Assembly: GCA_002452265.1 (NCBI GenBank) | Contig: DKEW01000042.1 | Coordinates: 400 to 53,906, forward strand | Direction: 5' to 3' | DNA from: Pelobacter sp. UBA6812 | GTDB taxonomy: Bacteria; Desulfobacterota; Desulfuromonadia; Desulfuromonadales; Syntrophotaleaceae | DNA length: 53,507 nt | Part shown: piece by piece, positions 25,127 through 32,158 of the stretch | Layout: every line of letters begins with the position of its first letter | How positions within the stretch are numbered: position 1 is the stretch's first letter | The notes under the pieces: generated by a model | The model's input: the letters and a program-made list of their open reading frames with translations, nothing else | The model's database searches: none | Told to the model about the DNA's origin: nothing | Made by a program: the position numbers and the translations under genes

Positions 25127-25603
25127 TCAGGCTTGCCGACCTCGCAAATATTCCAGCACTTCATGAGGATGGGTTTCGGCCTTTTTAACCTTTGGCCAAT
25201 GCTTCACAATCGTGCCGTCCGGGCCGATGATTACCGTCGAGCGAATCGTCCCCATGACTTTTTTGCCATACATGGTCTTTTCTCCAAAAGCACCATACAC
25301 TTTCATCATTTCGGTATCGGGATCGGACAGCAGAACGAAGGGCAGGTCAAATTTTTCAATGAAGCGATCATGGGACGCCAGGCTGTCTTTGCTGACGCCC
25401 AGCAAGACGACATCCTGCTGAAGATACTCGGCATGAAGATCACGAAAGGTACATGCCTCCTTGCTGCAGCCGGGAGTATTGTCCTTGGGATAAAAATAAA
25501 GCACAACTGTCCTGCCCGCATAATCGATCAGCGAGTGGCGTTGTTTATCCGTTCCTTCCAAATTAAAATCAGCGGCTTTCTGCCCTTCAAGCGTATCCAT
25601 CAT
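25127..25603 (-). CDS. bcp: Thioredoxin-dependent thiol peroxidase (Bcp/PrxQ type peroxiredoxin)
   Basis: This 158-aa cytoplasmic peroxidase reduces H2O2 and organic hydroperoxides. The peroxidatic site is YPKDNTPGCSKEAC with C46, and the resolving Cys C51 lies five residues later, the arrangement of atypical two-Cys PrxQ. The rest of the thioredoxin fold is complete (VVLYFYPKD, LLSDPDTEMMKVYGAFGEK, RSTVIIGPDG). Two adjacent ATG codons (25603 and 25600) could serve as start. It lies just upstream, on the same strand, of nothing closer than the terminator near 24.95 kb. The NFU gene is 77 bp before it on the same strand, so the two may share a transcript and an oxidative-stress role. Confidence 0.95.
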   Translation of the reverse strand: MMDTLEGQKAADFNLEGTDKQRHSLIDYAGRTVVLYFYPKDNTPGCSKEACTFRDLHAEYLQQDVVLLGVSKDSLASHDRFIEKFDLPFVLLSDPDTEMMKVYGAFGEKTMYGKKVMGTIRSTVIIGPDGTIVKHWPKVKKAETHPHEVLEYLRGRQA

Positions 25604-25680
25604 CCTGCTTTCCCTTTATCTATAAATAATTACCATGCCAACAACATCAGACCAACCGCTCCGACGCATCAAATATGAGT

Positions 25681-25908
25681 TCAATCTTCTTCACGAACGA
25701 CTTCCTTAACTCCTGGCACCTGCGCCTTCAGGGTTTTCTCTATACCCATTTTAAGAGTCATGGTGGACATGGGGCAAGAACCGCATGCACCTTTGAGTCG
25801 CACTTTTACAACGCCATCTTCGCTGATATCGACCAATTCCACATCACCGCCATCGGCCTGCAGAGAAGGACGGATTTTATCGAGAATTTCCAAGACCTGT
25901 TGTTTCAT
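25681..25908 (-). CDS. NFU-type iron-sulfur cluster carrier (NifU C-terminal domain)
   Basis: This 75-aa protein is a stand-alone NifU C-terminal domain. It contains the expected LDKIRPSLQADGGDVELV and GACGSCPMSTMTLKMGIE, in which C42 and C45 form the CxxC that bridges a [4Fe-4S] cluster between two monomers for delivery to apo-proteins. ATG 25908 is preceded by GGAGG at 6 nt; the frame extends 11 codons further upstream without a ribosome site. It sits between the HAD phosphatase gene and bcp, all on the minus strand. Confidence 0.95.
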   Translation of the reverse strand: MKQQVLEILDKIRPSLQADGGDVELVDISEDGVVKVRLKGACGSCPMSTMTLKMGIEKTLKAQVPGVKEVVREED

Positions 25909-25990
25909 TGCATACCTCCGCTTGGTTCTGGGTGAATTCATCCGTTTTGTGATACAAGCTTACCACTGACAAACATGCTAAAGATAGCCG

Positions 25991-26635
25991 TCAGGATGTT
26001 ATTCCAAGCAAGGACGGCAATCTCAATAGGTCGACAGCCGTATGCACGGCAAACACAGGAATGCCAAGCTTTTCGGGCTCGCGCAAATCGACATGGTAAC
26101 GATCGCCAATAAATAAAAAACTTTCCGGCAAACCGCCTATATCAGCCAGCAGCAACTGCAATGCTTCGGCGTCAGGCTTGGGGCGCCAGGCAAATTCAAG
26201 GGAGTATATTTGGCGAAAACAATCATCCACGCCTAGCAGCGCCAAAATGCGGCCTGAAAGAAAGAACCCATTATTCGTATAAATATACAGGTCATAGCGT
26301 TCTCGCAGAAACCGTAGCAACGCCACCAGGTTCGGGTCTGGTTGCAGGAAACGCTCGGGATAAACTTTTTCCTCCAGCGCTCGAATAAAATCACGCAAAT
26401 CCAGACCAAGTTCCTGACATGTTTTACTCAAAGGGGGCAGATCATCGGGCGTTTCCGCTAACAGGCTGCGAGCATCCTGCAATACCCGTCGCCCCTGCTC
26501 CATGGAAAGGCCACGACTATTGGCCACCAGAGAAATGGCGGCCTCTTCAATTTGCGCTCCGAGTTCCTGGCAGTTATACAGGGTGCCGTCCAGGTCAAAA
26601 ACCAGGGAGCGGATCTCCTTACCAAATGCGGACAT
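25991..26635 (-). CDS. HAD-superfamily hydrolase (phosphatase-like)
   Basis: This 214-aa protein has motif I SLVFDLDGTLYN with the catalytic Asp pair. A helical cap follows (about 25-100), then motif II in LYIYTNNG, motif III lysine in WRPKPDAEAL and motif IV in FLFIGDRYHVDL. All catalytic positions are present. Substrate is unknown; subfamily I members act on phosphoglycolate, pyrimidine nucleotides or similar. ATG 26635 has GAGG at 8 nt; the in-frame GTG upstream overlaps that site. It is followed by the NFU gene 82 bp further on. Confidence 0.9.
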   Translation of the reverse strand: MSAFGKEIRSLVFDLDGTLYNCQELGAQIEEAAISLVANSRGLSMEQGRRVLQDARSLLAETPDDLPPLSKTCQELGLDLRDFIRALEEKVYPERFLQPDPNLVALLRFLRERYDLYIYTNNGFFLSGRILALLGVDDCFRQIYSLEFAWRPKPDAEALQLLLADIGGLPESFLFIGDRYHVDLREPEKLGIPVFAVHTAVDLLRLPSLLGITS

Positions 26636-26893
26636 GTTGACCACCTCAAGCCTGCTTGCTCTTTAGGAAACGGTCGATCATGGGAATACATAAAACGAGA
26701 GATAAACCGACAACAACAATCCAAGGCCATCAATCCCATTAACCTAAAGGACTTCTATGGCCCGCAATTGTTCATAAATCGCATCCCGTCTTCCCATCAC
26801 CTCATGACAATCGCAAGCCCGAAAAGACTCCCGGGAAGGTTGTTCAGAGAGTATAAACAGTAGCAGAACAATCTACCCAGGCAAGCCCCGGCC

Positions 26894-27607
26894 TCACACA
26901 TCGGCTTGCCCCTGACGCAGACGCGCGGGGTAGTTTGTGAATACGCCATCAACTCCCATCCGCAGCAAAGCTCTGAAACGCGCTACATCATCCACCACCC
27001 AGGGATAGACCTTCATTCCCAAAGCATGGCATTGTGCGATCCGCCCGGGTGTCACCAGATCCTGACGGGGGTGAAAACTTTTGGCGCCGCAGGAGGCAGC
27101 GTCGCAGAGCTGTCGGTGCCACCAGCGACTTTCACTCAAAAAGCCGACAGACATTTCCGGCGCTTGTGCTCGCAGCGCTTTAAGCAAACCATGGTCAAAC
27201 GAGGAAACAAGCACGCGGCATCGGGGGAATTGATTCAAAAGCTCTTTTACCGCCATGCCTGCTGCGTACTCTTTAATTTCCAGATTCAGATACAAACGCT
27301 CATCAGCCCACTGCAAAACCTGTTCAAGGGCAGGAATACCTTCGCCGGCAAATTGCGGCGCAAACCAGCTACCGGCATCAACATGCTGCAAATCTCTTCG
27401 GGAATAGGCTGCCAACATTCCCTGAACATTGGTCGTACGATCAAGGGTATCATCGTGCAGAACCATGGGCACCCCATCGGCAGTCAGGCGCACATCAAGT
27501 TCAAGACCATCAGCACCGGCATGCTCCGCAAGGCGAAATGCCGACATAGTATTTTCCGGAGCATCTCCAGAAGCGCCACGATGAGCCCAGAAAACTATTT
27601 CTTCCAT
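26894..27607 (-). CDS. Glycerophosphodiester phosphodiesterase
   Basis: This 237-aa TIM-barrel enzyme splits glycerophosphodiesters into glycerol 3-phosphate and an alcohol. The N-terminal signature is complete: WAHRGASGDAPENTMSAF with catalytic His/Arg and metal Glu, LELDVRLTADGVPMVLHDDTLDRTT with the second His, and LYLNLEIKE with a metal ligand. The C-terminus has the usual VYPWVVDD...GVDGVFTNYP. There is no signal peptide, so it is a cytoplasmic GlpQ/UgpQ-type enzyme. ATG 27607 follows AAGG at 7 nt. It is divergent from glpX with a 216-bp gap. The long open frame antisense to it is not a gene. Confidence 0.94.
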   Translation of the reverse strand: MEEIVFWAHRGASGDAPENTMSAFRLAEHAGADGLELDVRLTADGVPMVLHDDTLDRTTNVQGMLAAYSRRDLQHVDAGSWFAPQFAGEGIPALEQVLQWADERLYLNLEIKEYAAGMAVKELLNQFPRCRVLVSSFDHGLLKALRAQAPEMSVGFLSESRWWHRQLCDAASCGAKSFHPRQDLVTPGRIAQCHALGMKVYPWVVDDVARFRALLRMGVDGVFTNYPARLRQGQADV

Positions 27608-27823
27608 CCTAATCCCTTCCACTTTAGAATACCACCGCGTGTATACATGGTACGCTTTGCGGCGGCCATCATCGCGCCGGAGACCACTTCAGGTCAAGCT
27701 TGGATGAGCGTTAAAAACACTACGTATCCACAAAGTATGTCCGAAAACTTGTTTTTACCAACATTTTCTGTCATGATGGCGCCGCTGCAAACGGCAGTCT
27801 TTACCGTAAGGAGGTTTTCTGGT

Positions 27824-28783
27824 ATGGAACGAAATTTAGCCATGGATCTGGTTCGAGTCACCGAGGCCGCTGCGTTGGCCTGTGGCCGCTGGGTTGGCAA
27901 AGGCAACAAGGATGCCGCCGACGAAGCTGCAACCGATGCCATGCGTCGCACCCTCGATTCCATCGAGTTCTGCGGCACGGTGGTGATTGGCGAGGGCGAA
28001 ATGGACGAAGCGCCCATGCTCTATATAGGCGAAAAAGTCGGCAGGGGTTGTTCCGGTGCGACGGAGGTCGATATAGCCGTTGACCCGCTGGAAGGGACCA
28101 ACATTTGCGCCAAAGGCAAAACCGGCGCGATTACCACCATCGCCTTGGCGCCTAAAGGTGGGTTCCTGCATGCCCCTGACATGTATATGGAAAAGATCGC
28201 CGTTGGACCGGCCGCCCACGGTTGCATCGACCTGAATGCGTCGCCTGAGGAAAACCTTAAGCGCGTAGCCCAGGCCAAAAACTGTTACGTCGAGGACCTG
28301 ACCGTTGTCATTCTCGACCGACCGCGCCACGAAAAGATCATCAACGAAGTGCGTAAGGCCGGTGCCCGCATCCATCTGATTTCGGATGGCGATGTTGCTC
28401 CCGCCATCGCCGCCACGGTTCTTGGCAGCGGTGTCGACATGATGATGGGAATCGGCGGGGCCCCCGAAGGTGTGCTGGCAGCAGCGGCTTTGAAGTGCAT
28501 GGGTGGCGATATGCAGGGACGCCTGGTTTTTATGAACCGGGAAGAAAAGGCCCGCGCCCGAACCATGGGCATCGACGATTTCGACAAAATTTACAGTGCG
28601 GAAGAAATGGCTCAGGGCGATGTGGTCTTTGCTGCGACCGGCGTTACCAACGGCGAATTGCTGCAAGGCGTGCGTTACATGTCCGGTGGAGCAGAAACCC
28701 ACTCCATCGTCATGCGTTCCAAGAGCCGTACGGTTCGCTTTATCAGGGCTCAACACCAGTTCGATTTTAAACCGGTTTATTAG
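27824..28783 (+). CDS. glpX: Class II fructose-1,6-bisphosphatase
   Basis: This 319-aa GlpX-type phosphatase converts fructose 1,6-bisphosphate to fructose 6-phosphate in gluconeogenesis. Diagnostic stretches are VVIGEGEMDEAPMLYIGE, VDPLEGTN with metal ligands, LISDGDVAPAIA, and GIGGAPEGVLAAAALKCMGG. The frame is open for another 306 codons upstream, but that part is antisense to the GDPD gene. The real start is ATG 27824, after AAGGAGG with 9-nt spacing, giving the family's usual N-terminus MERNLAMDLVRVTEAAA. It is followed 141 bp later by yebC in the same direction. Confidence 0.97.
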   Translation: MERNLAMDLVRVTEAAALACGRWVGKGNKDAADEAATDAMRRTLDSIEFCGTVVIGEGEMDEAPMLYIGEKVGRGCSGATEVDIAVDPLEGTNICAKGKTGAITTIALAPKGGFLHAPDMYMEKIAVGPAAHGCIDLNASPEENLKRVAQAKNCYVEDLTVVILDRPRHEKIINEVRKAGARIHLISDGDVAPAIAATVLGSGVDMMMGIGGAPEGVLAAAALKCMGGDMQGRLVFMNREEKARARTMGIDDFDKIYSAEEMAQGDVVFAATGVTNGELLQGVRYMSGGAETHSIVMRSKSRTVRFIRAQHQFDFKPVY

Positions 28784-28924
28784 GCGGACCTCCCGTCAGG
28801 CCAACCTGAAAAGCTGCCTGCAATCTCCGATTCAACCTGGCAGGCACAACTTGAACAAACAGATTTTGTTCCGAAGAACATATTAAAATTTACAGATCCA
28901 AATTGAATCAAGGAGAGACTGACC

Positions 28925-29671
28925 ATGGCAGGTCATAGTAAATGGGCGAATATCAAGCACCGTAAAGGTGCCCAGGACGCCAAGCGGGGCAAGATTTTCA
29001 CCAAACTGATCAAGGAAATCACCGTTGCCGCCAAAATAGGCGGTGGCGATGCCGAGGCCAATGCGCGCCTGCGGACCGCCATCGACAAGGCCAAAGAAGC
29101 CAACATGCCCAAAGACACCATTGAGCGTGCCGTTAAAAAGGGCAGCGGCGATCTGGATGGAGTCAATTACGAAGAAGGAACCTTTGAAGGCTATGGGCCT
29201 GGAGGGGTGGCCGTTATCGTTGAATTCATGACCGATAATCGAACCCGCACCGTGGCCGATGTCCGCTACATCTTCAGCAGACATAATGGCAGCCTCGGTG
29301 TCAATGGTTCGGTATCCTTCCTGTTTGATCGCAAGGGGCTTATTTCCTTCAATACCGAGCAGGATTTCGACACCCTGTTCGAAGTCGCGCTGGAGGCCGG
29401 AGCTGAAGACGTGAAGGACGAAGGGGATGCCTACGAAATCATCACCGATCCTTCCAACTTCATGGAGGTGCGCGACACCATCGCCGCCAAGGGCTTGAAG
29501 TGGGAGACCGCAGAAGTCACCATGATCCCCCAAACCATGGTTAAACTGGAAGGCAAGCAAGCTGAGCAGATGCTCAAGATGATGGACAAACTTGAGGATA
29601 ACGATGACGTACAGAACGTTTACGCCAACTTCGATATCTCGGATGAAGACATCGCCAGCATCATGGGGTAA
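28925..29671 (+). CDS. YebC/PmpR-family regulator or translation factor
   Basis: This 248-aa protein has the full TACO1/YebC fold: N-terminal MAGHSKWANIKHRKGAQDAKR, the hinge YEGYGPGGVAV-type stretch (here FEGYGPGGVAVIVEFMTDN), GSVSFLFDRKG, and an acidic C-terminus DEDIASIMG. Family members bind DNA in some species and, in more recent work, help ribosomes through proline-rich stalls. ATG 28925 follows AAGGAGAG. It precedes ruvC, as in many bacteria, but a strong terminator lies in the 76-bp gap. Confidence 0.96.
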   Translation: MAGHSKWANIKHRKGAQDAKRGKIFTKLIKEITVAAKIGGGDAEANARLRTAIDKAKEANMPKDTIERAVKKGSGDLDGVNYEEGTFEGYGPGGVAVIVEFMTDNRTRTVADVRYIFSRHNGSLGVNGSVSFLFDRKGLISFNTEQDFDTLFEVALEAGAEDVKDEGDAYEIITDPSNFMEVRDTIAAKGLKWETAEVTMIPQTMVKLEGKQAEQMLKMMDKLEDNDDVQNVYANFDISDEDIASIMG

Positions 29672-29698
29672 TCCCGGCAAGATATTAATGGCTGATCC

Positions 29699-29724
29699 AG
29701 GCGGGGCATGTCCCCGCCTTTTTT
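29699..29724 (+). terminator. Rho-independent terminator between yebC and ruvC
   Basis: An 8-bp stem (AGGCGGGG / CCCCGCCT) with a 5-nt loop is followed by six T residues, 28 bp after the yebC stop and 24 bp before the ruvC ATG. Either ruvC is reached by read-through or it uses a promoter inside yebC. Confidence 0.9.
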
Positions 29725-29747
29725 CCTTGAAGCGAACCTGACGTACC

Positions 29748-30230
29748 ATGAGAATTATTGGAATCGATCCCGGCACCCGCATCACCGGGTACGGTCTGGT
29801 TGAAAAAATCGGCAACCGTTTGGTGCATATCGACAATGGAGCTATTTACACGCGTGCCGACGCTCCCCTGTCGGATCGGCTTAAAACCATCTACAATGAG
29901 CTGTGTCGCGTTATTACCGACTATTCTCCTGCATTGATGGCCGTGGAACGTATTTTTGTGGCCAAAAACGCATTGTCCGCTCTTAAACTGGGACACGCAC
30001 GAGGCGTGGCCATGTTGGCCGGCGTCAATGCAGAGTTGCCCGTCGCCGAATATACGGCGGTGGAAGTCAAAAAAGCCGTCGTTGGCTATGGCAAAGCAGC
30101 CAAACCACAGGTTCAGCAAATGGTAAAAGTGCTTCTTAACCTGCCGGAGATTGCTCAGGAAGATGCCTCGGATGCCTTGGCGGTAGCTATCTGCCACGCA
30201 CACTGCCACCAGTTCAACAGCCTGTCATAG
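29748..30230 (+). CDS. ruvC: Holliday-junction resolvase RuvC
   Basis: This 160-aa endonuclease resolves Holliday junctions with RuvAB. Catalytic acids are visible: D7 in GIDPGTRITGYG, Glu in MAVERIF, and two Asp in EDASDALAVAICH. The helix ALKLGHARGVAM and the VKKAVVGYGKAAKPQVQQMV segment are standard. The start is ATG 29748, although the terminator directly upstream leaves only 24 nt for a ribosome site (no strong one is seen). ruvA follows after 37 bp. Confidence 0.97.
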   Translation: MRIIGIDPGTRITGYGLVEKIGNRLVHIDNGAIYTRADAPLSDRLKTIYNELCRVITDYSPALMAVERIFVAKNALSALKLGHARGVAMLAGVNAELPVAEYTAVEVKKAVVGYGKAAKPQVQQMVKVLLNLPEIAQEDASDALAVAICHAHCHQFNSLS

Positions 30231-30267
30231 TAATCCGCCGCCTTTTAAATTCCCCGGAAAGATGATT

Positions 30268-30864
30268 ATGATCGCCCTGCTTAACGGACAACTGATTCAA
30301 AAAACGGTCAGCCAGGTCATTCTTGATGTTGGCGGAGTGGGTTATCGTTTACTGATCCCCCTGTCCACCTACTATGCTCTGCCCGATGAGGGAACCGTGC
30401 GACTCCAGGTGCATATGCACGTGCGCGAAGACGCCTTGCTCTTATTCGGATTCCACACCGAGGCGGAAAAAGACTTGTTCGTTCTGCTGCTGTCGGTATC
30501 TGGCGTCGGCCCCAAGGTCGCCCTGAACATCCTGTCCCACCTTCCAACAGCAGAACTACGGCAAGCGTTGTCCCAAGGCAATGCCAAGCATCTGGCCACG
30601 GTACCCGGGATCGGCAAAAAAACAGCAGAACGACTGGTTCTTGAATTGAGGGAAAAAATCGGCCGGGTTGAATACACCGACATCGGCAGCAGCAAGGTCT
30701 CTGCATCAACCTCTCCTGATTTACAAGAAGATGCGCTGTCAGCCCTGGTCAACCTGGGCTACAAGGAAAATCTCTCACGCAAAGCCCTGGACGGTCTTGA
30801 TCTGGCACCCGGAACTCCGCTTGAAGACATCCTGAAGCAAGCACTCAAGGTGCTCATGCGTTGA
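30268..30864 (+). CDS. ruvA: Holliday-junction branch-migration protein RuvA
   Basis: This 198-aa junction-binding subunit has an N-terminal OB fold (MIALLNGQLIQK, VGGVGYRLLIP) and two helix-hairpin-helix motifs (LLSVSGVGPKVALNIL and LATVPGIGKKTAERLVLEL). A C-terminal domain (DALSALVNLGYKENLSRKAL) binds RuvB. Two in-frame ATG codons occur at 30262 and 30268. The second matches the usual MIAL N-terminus and has GGAAAG at a better distance. A terminator-like hairpin lies between it and ruvB. Confidence 0.97.
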   Translation: MIALLNGQLIQKTVSQVILDVGGVGYRLLIPLSTYYALPDEGTVRLQVHMHVREDALLLFGFHTEAEKDLFVLLLSVSGVGPKVALNILSHLPTAELRQALSQGNAKHLATVPGIGKKTAERLVLELREKIGRVEYTDIGSSKVSASTSPDLQEDALSALVNLGYKENLSRKALDGLDLAPGTPLEDILKQALKVLMR

Positions 30865-31012
30865 AACCCAAAACCATCAAGGCCGACCGTGGCAGAATTT
30901 TCCCTTTGAATGAGATGCCAATCCCTGTATTCTAAACAGCGATATCGTTGGTTTTGAAAACACCTTTTGCTTAAACTAACTCCTCCCAGGGGCGTTGGTG
31001 ATTGGTGCCAGT

Positions 31013-31038
31013 GGACGCACACGTGTCCGGTTTTTTTT
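31013..31038 (+). terminator. Terminator-like hairpin between ruvA and ruvB
   Basis: A 6-bp stem (GGACGC / GTGTCC, one G-U pair) with loop ACAC is followed after GG by eight T residues. It is 149 bp after the ruvA stop and 49 bp before the ruvB ATG. The short stem makes full termination uncertain; it could act as an attenuator before ruvB. Confidence 0.7.
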
Positions 31039-31086
31039 AAACGTCACCAACAAACCTTCAATACGATTTCCCGCAGACAGGCTAGT

Positions 31087-32112
31087 ATGACCGAGCGATT
31101 CGTGACACCCGATTTCACCAGCGAAGAAGACCGCTGCGAAGCGTCGTTGCGCCCCCGTGTACTGGCGGAATATATCGGCCAGAGCAAAGCCAAGGAGAAC
31201 CTGCAGGTTTTCATCGATGCGGCCCGCGGACGCCAGGAATCTCTCGACCATGTTCTGTTCTACGGTCCTCCAGGCCTCGGCAAAACCACCTTGGCCAACA
31301 TCGTTGCCAGCGAAATGGGGGTCAGCATCAAAAGTACCTCGGGCCCCGTTATCGAAAAGCCGGGTGATCTCGCCGCTATTCTGACCAACCTTTCCGAAGG
31401 CGATGTCCTGTTCATCGATGAAATTCATCGTTTATCGCCAGTGGTTGAGGAGATCCTATATCCGGCCATGGAAGATTATCAGCTGGATATTATCATTGGT
31501 CAGGGCCCTTCGGCGCGAACCATAAAACTCGATATACCACGGTTCACTCTCGTTGGGGCAACGACCCGCGCCGGGTTACTGTCATCGCCTCTACGCGATC
31601 GATTTGGCGTTATCTGCCGGCTGGAATTCTATTCCCACGATGAGCTTGCCACCATTGCCGGCCGCAGTGCCCGGCTGCTGGACATCCCTATTGAAAAAGA
31701 GGGTCAGATTGAAATCGCCCGCCGTAGCCGGGGCACGCCACGTATCACGAATCGTCTTTTGCGACGAGTGCGGGATTTTGCTCAAGTTAAAGGGGATGGT
31801 GTCATTACCCGCGCTATCGCCGACCTTGCTCTGTCGCGCCTTGAAGTTGACAATTGCGGTTTGGATCACATGGACCGACTGCTGCTATTGGCCATCATCG
31901 ATAAATTTGCTGGCGGCCCGGTAGGCCTGGAAACGCTGGCGGCAGCCGTCGGCGAAGAAAAAGATACCATTGAGGATGTCATCGAACCTTACTTATTGCA
32001 AAACGGCTACCTGAACCGGACCCCGCGCGGTCGCATGGCTACCGAGTTGGCTTATCGTCATTTTCAGCGTCAAACGCCCCGGAGCAAAGCATCCGGGGAG
32101 CTGTTCAATTGA
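31087..32112 (+). CDS. ruvB: Holliday-junction branch-migration ATPase RuvB
   Basis: This 341-aa AAA+ hexamer powers branch migration. It has Walker A GPPGLGKTT (60-68), Walker B LFIDEIHRL (108-116), sensor 1 and Arg-finger region LVGATTRAGLLSSPLRDRFG, and a winged-helix C-terminus (LLQNGYLNRTPRGRMAT). ATG 31087 is used; the frame is open 40 codons further upstream, but that part includes the hairpin and T-tract at 31013-31038 and lacks family similarity. It is followed after 46 bp by a large uncharacterised gene. Confidence 0.97.
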   Translation: MTERFVTPDFTSEEDRCEASLRPRVLAEYIGQSKAKENLQVFIDAARGRQESLDHVLFYGPPGLGKTTLANIVASEMGVSIKSTSGPVIEKPGDLAAILTNLSEGDVLFIDEIHRLSPVVEEILYPAMEDYQLDIIIGQGPSARTIKLDIPRFTLVGATTRAGLLSSPLRDRFGVICRLEFYSHDELATIAGRSARLLDIPIEKEGQIEIARRSRGTPRITNRLLRRVRDFAQVKGDGVITRAIADLALSRLEVDNCGLDHMDRLLLLAIIDKFAGGPVGLETLAAAVGEEKDTIEDVIEPYLLQNGYLNRTPRGRMATELAYRHFQRQTPRSKASGELFN

Positions 32113-32158
32113 TGCCAACTGCTTACAGGCTCTACTCTTCTCACGTTTTGTCGAAACA

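Noticed and set aside
26906..27823. 306 open codons in frame with and upstream of glpX on the plus strand
   Set aside because: Antisense to the GDPD gene; glpX has a clear AAGGAGG and family N-terminus at 27824. The upstream peptide has no family resemblance.
27836..28756. 306-codon minus-strand frame opposite glpX
   Set aside because: Shadow of glpX; His/Gly-rich reverse-frame composition and no ribosome site.
28883..29836. 317-codon minus-strand frame opposite yebC
   Set aside because: Spans the yebC gene, the intergenic terminator and part of ruvC on the wrong strand; no homology recognised.
30967..31086. N-terminal extension of ruvB by 40 codons
   Set aside because: Contains the hairpin and T8 tract and lacks similarity to RuvB; the MTERFVTPDF start is conserved in style.
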